DNA from: Pseudomonas fluorescens
GTDB taxonomy: Bacteria > Pseudomonadota > Gammaproteobacteria > Pseudomonadales > Pseudomonadaceae
Assembly: GCF_005938625.1 (NCBI RefSeq)
Contig: NZ_VCNJ01000025.1
Coordinates: 1 to 54,177 of the forward strand
DNA: 54,177 bases
Reading direction: 5' to 3'
In this document: in pieces, positions 15,850 to 22,246 of the stretch
Layout: each line of letters starts with the position of its first letter
Numbering within the stretch: position 1 is the stretch's first letter
Position numbers and translations under genes: made by a program
The notes under the pieces: generated by a model
The model's database searches: none
What the model was told of the DNA's origin: nothing
The model's input: the letters and a program-made list of their open reading frames with translations, nothing else

Positions 15850-16886
15850 CAGGCACGCCCTCGCAGCAGCAAATAGAGAAAGAACGGCGCACCGATAAAC
15901 GCGGTAACAATACCGATCGGCAACTCCGCCGGCGCCAGCGCCAGCCGCGCGACCAGATCAGCCAACAGCAACAGGCTCGCCCCCGCCAGCACCGATGCCG
16001 GCAGCAATACTTTGTGATCCGGCCCCGCCAGCAAACGCACCAGATGCGGCACCACCAGCCCGACAAAACCGATCATTCCGGCGGCCGCGACTGCCGCACC
16101 AACCCCCAGCGCCGTGCAAAACACCAATTCACGCTTGAGCCGCTCGACATCAATGCCCAAATGCCCAGCCTCGGACTCTCCGAGCAGCAAGGCATTCAGC
16201 GCTTTCGCCCGACGCGGCAACCACAACGCGACACCGGCGCTGATGATCAGCAACGGCCACAACCGCGCGTAACTGGCGCCATTGAGGCTGCCAAGGTTCC
16301 AGAACGTTAGGGTGCGCAAAGTCGCGTCATCCGCCAGATAAGTGAACAGCCCGACTGCGGAACTGGCCAGCGCCGTTAGCGCAATACCAGCGAGCAACAT
16401 GGTCGCGACATTGGTCTGGCCGTTGCGGCGACCGAGTCGATAAACCAGCGCCGTAACTCCAAGCCCGCCGAGAAACGCACAGATCGACAACAGATAAGGG
16501 CCGAACCATTCCGGCAGACCGCCAAAAAACGAACCGCCGACAATCGCGATCGCTGCGCCCAATGCCGCGCCGCTGGAAACACCCACCAGCCCCGGATCTG
16601 CCAGCGGATTGCGAAACAAGCCCTGCATTGCCACGCCGGACAACGCCAGCACACCGCCGACCGCCAGCCCGAGCAGGGTTCTCGGCAGACGAATCTGCCC
16701 GAGGATCAGTTCAGCCTGCTCCAGTCCATCCGGTGCCAATGGCACGCCAAGCATGCGCAATGCCGCGCGCAACGTATCGATCAGCGGCAGGCTGACCGGC
16801 CCCAACGCCAACGACAACCAGATCGCCAATAAACACAGGAGCGTCAGGCCGATGAACAAGCCACGAGGCTTTACCAGTGTGGTCAT
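15849..16886 (-). CDS. phuU: Heme ABC transporter permease (FecCD family)
   Basis: A 345-residue inner-membrane permease with about ten hydrophobic helices and the FecCD/BtuC signature. It works as a dimer with two PhuV ATPases and receives heme from PhuT. The ATG overlaps the phuT stop as ATGA, giving tight translational coupling. Assignment to heme rather than vitamin B12 or siderophore rests on the partner genes phuT and phuW and on position. Confidence 0.93.
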   Translation of the reverse strand: MTTLVKPRGLFIGLTLLCLLAIWLSLALGPVSLPLIDTLRAALRMLGVPLAPDGLEQAELILGQIRLPRTLLGLAVGGVLALSGVAMQGLFRNPLADPGLVGVSSGAALGAAIAIVGGSFFGGLPEWFGPYLLSICAFLGGLGVTALVYRLGRRNGQTNVATMLLAGIALTALASSAVGLFTYLADDATLRTLTFWNLGSLNGASYARLWPLLIISAGVALWLPRRAKALNALLLGESEAGHLGIDVERLKRELVFCTALGVGAAVAAAGMIGFVGLVVPHLVRLLAGPDHKVLLPASVLAGASLLLLADLVARLALAPAELPIGIVTAFIGAPFFLYLLLRGRA

Positions 16887-17755
16887 TGGCCGCTCTTGGC
16901 CGGGTAGAAACCGTCAGTCAGGCTTTTCAACGTCGCTGGCAAACGTGGTCCAAGGCCGCCGACCAGCAAAGTCGGGTCAAGCTCCAGTACCCGACCGGCC
17001 TTGGCCGCGCGACTTGAATTTAGAATCGGGTTTTCCTTGAACAGCGCCGCTTTCGCCGCCTCACCGGTCAATGCACGGTCGGCGAACACCAGCACTTCAG
17101 GATCGAGACTGGCGAGGGATTCCACGGAAAACGGCTTGTAACCCGTGTGCGTCGCCAGGTTATGTCCGCCCGCTTGTTGCAGCAGCCAGTCAGCGGCGGT
17201 GTCCTTGCCGGCGATCAATGGTTTGCCACCGGCATGTCCAAGCAACAGCAGCACACCCGGCGCTTTTTGTTTGGTCTGCGCATCCGCAACATGCACTTTC
17301 TGCGCATCAAGTTGCTGTTGATAACTTTGCAGTAGCTGCTTTGCCTGGGCTTCTGTGCCGAGCAACTGGCCCAGATGCGTAACGTTTTTCTCCAGCGTCG
17401 GCAGATCCGGTTGAGCCGAGAACAACACCACCTGAACCTTGGCCGCATTGACTTGCGCCAGAACCGTCGGCGGGCCCATTTCTTCAGTGCCAATCAAGAT
17501 ATCCGGGCGCAGACTGAGAATGCCTTCAGCCGAAAGACTGCGCTGGTAACCAATGCTCGGCAGCGCCTTCAACGAGTCCGGATGCTGACTGGTGGTATCG
17601 ACGCCAACCAGTTTCGCCTCGCCGCCCAAGGCACTGACCCACTCCGACAGCGCACCGCCAGCGCTGACCCAACGTTGCGGCAAATCCGCCGCTGCAGCCT
17701 GGTGGCTGACCAAAAGTCCGACACACAGCACAGCAACGCGGGTACTCAGGCGCAT
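16883..17755 (-). CDS. phuT: Periplasmic heme-binding protein of the Phu ABC transporter
   Basis: A 290-residue class III solute-binding protein with a Sec signal peptide (MRLSTRVAVL, cleavage near the AAAA at residues 20-23). The N-terminal lobe begins with the family motif W-V-S-A-G-G-A-L-S-E-W, followed by L-V-G-V-D-T-T-S-Q-H-P; in PhuT a tyrosine in the D-x-L-K-x-L-P-S-I-G-Y-Q-R region binds heme, and that tyrosine is present here. I reject the longer open frame upstream because the start at 17755 gives a clean signal peptide. It is the first gene of the operon. Confidence 0.92.
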   Translation of the reverse strand: MRLSTRVAVLCVGLLVSHQAAAADLPQRWVSAGGALSEWVSALGGEAKLVGVDTTSQHPDSLKALPSIGYQRSLSAEGILSLRPDILIGTEEMGPPTVLAQVNAAKVQVVLFSAQPDLPTLEKNVTHLGQLLGTEAQAKQLLQSYQQQLDAQKVHVADAQTKQKAPGVLLLLGHAGGKPLIAGKDTAADWLLQQAGGHNLATHTGYKPFSVESLASLDPEVLVFADRALTGEAAKAALFKENPILNSSRAAKAGRVLELDPTLLVGGLGPRLPATLKSLTDGFYPAKSGQ

Positions 17756-17852
17756 ACACAGCTTCCTTGAACAAGGTTTTTCCCGGGCATCAGGATGACA
17801 GGCCAAGTATCCTCGACATCTGCCAACCGCCTGCGGGCGAAGGCCGCCATTT

Positions 17853-17871
17853 GATAATTGTTTGCATTTAA
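17853..17871 (-). promoter_or_regulatory. Fur-box-like site between phuT and the Rieske gene
   Basis: Read on the minus strand, the element AATGCAAACAATTATC matches 12 of 16 positions of the Fur core. It lies 98 bases from phuT and about 50 bases from the divergent Rieske gene, so it could control either or both. I did not find a convincing pair of -35 and -10 boxes for either gene. Confidence 0.55.
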
Positions 17872-17920
17872 ACGTCAAGCTCGGACATATCCAGACATGA
17901 GCGGACATCAGAGGATAGCC

Positions 17921-18238
17921 ATGAAGTTTCTCTGCGCGGGCATCGAGCTCGCCGAGGCCACCAGCCGGGGTTTTGAAGTCGACGGGAAAAAGCTGTTCGC
18001 CGTACGCCGTAGCGGGCAGGCATTCGTTTATCTCAATCGCTGCCCACACCGTGGCGTCGGGCTGGAATGGCAGCCCGACCAGTTTCTCGACCCGAGCAAC
18101 AGCCTGATCCAGTGCGCCACCCACGGCGCATTGTTTCTGATCGAGGACGGTGAATGCGTTGCCGGCCCTTGCGCCGGGCAATCACTCACCGCCATACCTT
18201 GCCGGGAAGATGTGCAAGGGCTGTGGATCGATGTTTAA
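17921..18238 (+). CDS. Rieske [2Fe-2S] domain protein
   Basis: A 105-residue single-domain Rieske protein. The cluster ligands are C41-P-H43 and C65-x-x-H68, with the usual spacing for ferredoxin-like Rieske proteins that feed electrons to an oxygenase. The start at 17921 follows a GAGGA 5 bases upstream; the frame opens further upstream without support. It is divergent from the heme-import operon and shares its Fur-like site. Its 3' end overlaps the convergent sfsA by three bases. The redox partner is not in the window. Confidence 0.9.
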   Translation: MKFLCAGIELAEATSRGFEVDGKKLFAVRRSGQAFVYLNRCPHRGVGLEWQPDQFLDPSNSLIQCATHGALFLIEDGECVAGPCAGQSLTAIPCREDVQGLWIDV

Positions 18239-18948
18239 CCGTTAAGCAGCACGTCAAGACGCCGGTCGATGACCATCTCTTCATGGTCCAGCCGCACGCC
18301 ATACGCCAGCACCTCAACGCCGCAGGCCACTGCTTCGAGAAGCGCATCGGCGTAAGCCGAATCGATTTCCTTCGCCGGCCGCACCGCTTCAATCCCGGTC
18401 AGATTCACGCAATACAACTGCACCGCCCGAACTCCGTCTCGCGCCAAATGTGCCAGCTCACGCAAATGCTTGGCGCCGCGCTGGGTCACGGCATCGGGAA
18501 ATGCTGCCACCGCAGTACCGTCGAAACCGAGGGTGACGCTTTTCACCTCTACATATGCCGGACCACTGGGGTATTCGAGACGGAAGTCGATACGGCTCTT
18601 TTCCTGCCCGTACGCGATTTCACGTTTCAACGCGGTAAAGCCGTTCAACTCGCTGATGACGCCGGCCTGCAACGCCTCCTCGACCAAACCGTTGGCCCGT
18701 GCGGTATTCACGCAAAACAACCGACCCTGCGGGGTTTCGCCAATTTCCCAAGTACCGGGCAATTTACGCTTGGGGTCATTTGAGCGACTGAACCAGACCT
18801 GCCCGCCTTCGACCTGACAGTTGAACATCGAACCAGTGTTGGGGCAGTGAATGGTCAGCAACTCGCCGCTAACAGTTTCGATATCGGCGAGAAAACGCTT
18901 GTAACGACGGATCAGTCGCGCCTCTTCCAGAGCAGGATAAAAGCGCAT
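18235..18948 (-). CDS. sfsA: Sugar fermentation stimulation protein homolog SfsA
   Basis: A 237-residue SfsA-family protein. The N-terminal part is an OB-like fold with C-P-N-T-G-S-M, and the C-terminal part has a restriction-endonuclease-like core with D-F-R-L-E-Y and Y-V-E-V-K-S-V-T-L. E. coli SfsA overexpression restores maltose metabolism in a crp mutant, but its molecular activity is unresolved. The ATG overlaps the aminotransferase stop by one base, so the two are an operon. Confidence 0.93.
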   Translation of the reverse strand: MRFYPALEEARLIRRYKRFLADIETVSGELLTIHCPNTGSMFNCQVEGGQVWFSRSNDPKRKLPGTWEIGETPQGRLFCVNTARANGLVEEALQAGVISELNGFTALKREIAYGQEKSRIDFRLEYPSGPAYVEVKSVTLGFDGTAVAAFPDAVTQRGAKHLRELAHLARDGVRAVQLYCVNLTGIEAVRPAKEIDSAYADALLEAVACGVEVLAYGVRLDHEEMVIDRRLDVLLNG

Positions 18949-20120
18949 CAGCCTTGCCAGCTCTTCAAGCCACGGGCGATTCGCTCCACCGCTTCCTGTA
19001 AGCGAGGGAGGTTTTGCGTGTAGGCAAAACGCACATGGTGACTGGCCTGATAACGGCCGAAATCCAGGCCCGGGGTGAAGGCAACGTGCTCGGTTTCGAG
19101 AAAATGTCGGCAGAACGCGAAGGCATCGCCGCCGAACTGGCTGATATCGGCGTACAGATAGAACGCGCCCTCAGGCTCCACGGCGATGTTGAAACCCAAC
19201 TCGCGAAGTGCCGGCAGGAGGAAATCGCGACGAAGGCCGAATTCCGCGCGGCGCTCTTCCAGAATCGCGATAGTGTCCGGTTCGAAACAGGCCAACGCCG
19301 CGTATTGCGCCATGCTCGGCGCGCTGATGTAGAGGTTCTGCGCCAGTTTTTCCAGCTCGCTGACGGCCGCATCCGGCGCCACCAGCCAGCCGAGACGCCA
19401 ACCGGTCATGCCGAAGTACTTGGAGAAACTGTTCAGGACAAAAGCGCTGTCATCGACTTCCAGCACGCTCGCCGCATCGGTGCCGTAAGTCAGACCGTGG
19501 TAGATCTCGTCCACCACCAGATGCCCGTGTCTGGCCTTGATGGCTGTGGATAACCCGGCCAGTTCGTCGCGGGTCAGGATCGTCCCGGTCGGGTTGGCAG
19601 GTGAAGCGACCAAAGCGCCAACGCTGTCGTGATCCCAATGACGCTCAACCAGATCCGGAGTCAGTTGGTAACGCACGTCCGGACCCACCGGCACTAACTG
19701 CGCCGCGCCTTCCACCAAGCGCAGGAAGTGCCTGTTGCACGGATAACCGGGATCCGCCAACAACCAGTGTTTACCCGGATCGACCAGCAAAGCGCTGGCC
19801 AGCAACAGCGCACCGGACCCGCCCGGCGTGATCAAAATCCGTCGCGGATCAATGTTCAAGCCATAACGCGATTGATAAAACCCGGAGATTGCCTCGCGCA
19901 GCTCCGGAATACCCCGGGCAGCGGTGTAACGGGTCTTGCCCGCCGTCAGCGCCGCCTGCCCGGCATGAATGATCGGCTCAGCGGTAGTGAAGTCCGGCTC
20001 GCCGATCTCCAGATGGATGACATCGTGGCCTTCAGCCTGCAATTCATTGGCCCGCGCCAGCAGCGCCATCACATGGAACGGTTCGATCGCACGACTGCGC
20101 GCACTGTAGGGCTGAGCCAT
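18948..20120 (-). CDS. Pyridoxal-phosphate-dependent aminotransferase, class I/II
   Basis: A 390-residue fold-type I aminotransferase. The cofactor lysine is K234 in S-F-S-K-Y-F-G-M-T-G-W-R, and N-P-T-G-T and R-F-A-Y are the usual substrate- and phosphate-binding motifs. It resembles the aspartate/LL-diaminopimelate/valine-pyruvate branch; the amino donor cannot be fixed from sequence reading. It is translationally coupled to sfsA, an arrangement conserved in Pseudomonas without an explained link. Confidence 0.9.
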   Translation of the reverse strand: MAQPYSARSRAIEPFHVMALLARANELQAEGHDVIHLEIGEPDFTTAEPIIHAGQAALTAGKTRYTAARGIPELREAISGFYQSRYGLNIDPRRILITPGGSGALLLASALLVDPGKHWLLADPGYPCNRHFLRLVEGAAQLVPVGPDVRYQLTPDLVERHWDHDSVGALVASPANPTGTILTRDELAGLSTAIKARHGHLVVDEIYHGLTYGTDAASVLEVDDSAFVLNSFSKYFGMTGWRLGWLVAPDAAVSELEKLAQNLYISAPSMAQYAALACFEPDTIAILEERRAEFGLRRDFLLPALRELGFNIAVEPEGAFYLYADISQFGGDAFAFCRHFLETEHVAFTPGLDFGRYQASHHVRFAYTQNLPRLQEAVERIARGLKSWQG

Positions 20121-20454
20121 TGGATTTCCTTCGGCAGGGAAAAAGAAACGATTCTACCCATCTGCCGGAACGAGCGAGAACCCGCAGCGGTCACAGCCTC
20201 AAGAACGCTGGACTGTAACGATATGAGCGTACGCTCCAGGATTGACTAAAATCAGTGATTGAACAGGTCTTCAACACCACCAGACACGGCTTGCCAAACA
20301 TTTGCAAGCGCCACCCGCCGGGGCCTCGACATCCGGGAGTAGCGCAGGCCGAATTGATCTGGTAAGTTCGCCCGCTTGCAGCCGCAGGGCCGGCAGGTGT
20401 CGGTGATGGAGCAATCCTGCGCAATGGATTACAAGAGTAGAGGCGGTCCATTTC
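20121..20454. other. Intergenic region upstream of dksA
   Basis: A stretch of 334 bases between the divergent aminotransferase and dksA. It holds a 12-base palindrome at 20225-20236 (GAGCGTACGCTC) and an isolated TTGACT at 20242, but no convincing complete promoter. The last 60 bases form the dksA leader. I see no RNA gene. Confidence 0.4.
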
Positions 20455-20898
20455 ATGCCCACCCAAGCAAAGCAACAGCAGCAAACGGCGATCACTGGCT
20501 TCGAACCTTACGTTCAGGCCAAAGACGAAGAGTACATGGGCAAACCCATGCGCGCGCACTTCACCAAGATCCTGACCAAGTGGAAACTGGACTTGATGCA
20601 GGAAGTCGACCGAACTGTTGATCACATGAAGGACGAAGCGGCCAACTTTCCCGACCCGGCCGACCGTGCCAGTCAGGAAGAAGAGTTCGCCCTTGAACTG
20701 CGTGCCCGTGATCGCGAGCGCAAGCTGATCAAGAAGATCGACAAGACACTGCAATTGATCGAAGACGGCGAATACGGCTGGTGCGATTCGTGCGGCATCG
20801 AGATCGGCGTCAAGCGCCTTGAAGCCCGTCCTACCGCCGACATGTGCGTCGACTGCAAGAACCTGGCTGAGATCAAGGAAAAGCAGGTCGGCAAGTAA
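20455..20898 (+). CDS. dksA: RNA polymerase-binding transcription factor DksA
   Basis: DksA binds the RNA polymerase secondary channel and, with ppGpp, represses rRNA promoters and activates amino-acid genes. The 147-residue protein has a globular N-terminus, a long coiled coil (about residues 34-108) with the tip motif D67-x-x-D70-x-A72, and a four-cysteine zinc finger: C110, C113, C131, C134. This is the classical zinc-containing DksA1; the zinc-free DksA2 is different. It stands as a single transcription unit with its own terminator. Confidence 0.97.
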   Translation: MPTQAKQQQQTAITGFEPYVQAKDEEYMGKPMRAHFTKILTKWKLDLMQEVDRTVDHMKDEAANFPDPADRASQEEEFALELRARDRERKLIKKIDKTLQLIEDGEYGWCDSCGIEIGVKRLEARPTADMCVDCKNLAEIKEKQVGK

Positions 20899-20912
20899 TC
20901 TCGACCTGAATG

Positions 20913-20946
20913 AAAAACGGAGCGTGCGAACGCTCCGTTTTTGTTT
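20913..20946 (+). terminator. Rho-independent terminator of dksA
   Basis: AAAAACGGAGCG (20913-20924) pairs with CGCTCCGTTTTT (20931-20942) over a 6-base loop and ends in a T-tract. It lies 14 bases after the dksA stop. Confidence 0.92.
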
Positions 20947-20968
20947 CTGACGTTTGCCTTATATCCCC

Positions 20969-21057
20969 TGTGGGAGCGAGCTTGCTCGCGAAAGGGCCAT
21001 ATGCCTCAACATTCATGTAGCAGACACACCGCCTTCGCGAGCAAGCTCGCTCCCACA
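20969..21057. repeat. REP-type palindromic doublet, GTGGGAGCGAGC family
   Basis: Two perfect arms (TGTGGGAGCGAGCTTGCTCG and its complement) flank a centre of about 40 bases. It sits between the dksA terminator and gluQ and ends about 39 bases before the gluQ start. Confidence 0.93.
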
Positions 21058-21095
21058 GGTGTTGTGTACGCGCTCTGAAAAAGTACTGTCGCCCC

Positions 21096-21992
21096 ATGAC
21101 TGCCAAGAAATCCCCCGCCTACGTCGGCCGCTTCGCCCCAACCCCCAGTGGCCACTTGCACTTTGGCTCGCTGGTCGCCGCCCTCGCCTCGTATCTCGAC
21201 GCCCGTTCGGTCGGCGGTCGCTGGCTGGTGCGCATGGAAGATCTCGATCCGCCCCGCGAAGAACCCGGTGCGCAAACGGCAATCCTCAAGGCGTTGGAAA
21301 GCTACGGCTTCGAATGGGATGGCGACATGGTGCGCCAGAGCGATCGGCACGCTGCCTACGCCGACGTGCTCAACAGCCTGTTCAATCATGGCCTGGCCTA
21401 CGCTTGCACCTGCTCGCGCAAACAGCTCGAACCGTACAACGGCATCTATCCGGGCCTGTGCCGCAATGCCGGTCATGACCAGCAAGACGCCGCCATCCGC
21501 CTGCGCGTGCCAGAACTGGAATACCACTTCATCGATCGAGCGCAGGGCGAATACCGTCAGCATCTGGGTCGCGACGTCGGCGATTTCGTCATCCGCCGTC
21601 GCGACGGCCTCTATGCTTATCAACTGGCCGTGGTGCTCGACGACGCCTGGCAAGGCATTACCGACATTGTGCGCGGTGCCGACCTGCTCGACTCGACGCC
21701 GCGCCAGCTCTACCTGCAGGAATTGCTGGGAATGCGCCAGCCGCGCTACCTGCACCTGCCGCTGATTACTCAACCGGACGGCAACAAGCTCGGCAAGTCC
21801 TACCGTTCACCGCCGCTTGACGCGGATCAAGCCACGCCATTGTTATTGCGAGCCCTGCGCGCACTAGGGCAAAACCCCGGCGCCGAACTGGCTCACGCCT
21901 CGCCGCAAGAGTTGCTGGCGTGGGGCAGCACGCACTGGGATGCGACAAAGATCCCGCGCACACTGACTCTGCCCGAGGCGCAACTGCTATGA
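21096..21992 (+). CDS. gluQ: Glutamyl-Q tRNA(Asp) synthetase
   Basis: GluQ-RS attaches glutamate to the queuosine at position 34 of tRNA-Asp. The 298-residue protein is a truncated glutamyl-tRNA synthetase catalytic domain without an anticodon-binding domain. The HIGH-like motif is H20-L-H-F-G24, the KMSKS-like motif is K-L-G-K-S, and the zinc-site region C-T-C-S-R ... Y-x-G-I-Y-P-G-L-C is complete. The dksA-gluQ order is conserved in gammaproteobacteria. Confidence 0.95.
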   Translation: MTAKKSPAYVGRFAPTPSGHLHFGSLVAALASYLDARSVGGRWLVRMEDLDPPREEPGAQTAILKALESYGFEWDGDMVRQSDRHAAYADVLNSLFNHGLAYACTCSRKQLEPYNGIYPGLCRNAGHDQQDAAIRLRVPELEYHFIDRAQGEYRQHLGRDVGDFVIRRRDGLYAYQLAVVLDDAWQGITDIVRGADLLDSTPRQLYLQELLGMRQPRYLHLPLITQPDGNKLGKSYRSPPLDADQATPLLLRALRALGQNPGAELAHASPQELLAWGSTHWDATKIPRTLTLPEAQLL

Positions 21993-22069
21993 CGACACTT
22001 GCAGTCGTGCGCCCATCCGTTACCATCGCCGCACGTTTTCGGGCACGCGCATAAAAAAGAGAGGCCGGG

Positions 22070-22246
22070 ATGTACATCTATCGCTTGGTCCTGCTTTTAG
22101 TCGTGGGGATCTACCTGTTTTCCCCCGCCATCATGGATTGGTGGATCGACGCTACGGGCGCCTGGTATCGCCCCTATCTGCTCTGGCTGATCCTGATTGT
22201 CGTGACCTTCATCCTGCAGAGCCAAAAAGATGCCGATGAGCTTTAG
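22070..22246 (+). CDS. cbrX: Small membrane protein CbrX
   Basis: A 58-residue protein with two predicted membrane helices (about residues 5-22 and 35-51) joined by a W-rich loop (D-W-W-I-D-A) and ending in a charged tail. A GAGG lies 7 bases before the ATG. The stop codon is 17 bases inside cbrA, so translation of cbrA is probably coupled to it. A small reading frame of this kind, CbrX, is described upstream of cbrA in P. putida as part of the cbrXAB operon. It is easily missed because of its size. Confidence 0.85.
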   Translation: MYIYRLVLLLVVGIYLFSPAIMDWWIDATGAWYRPYLLWLILIVVTFILQSQKDADEL

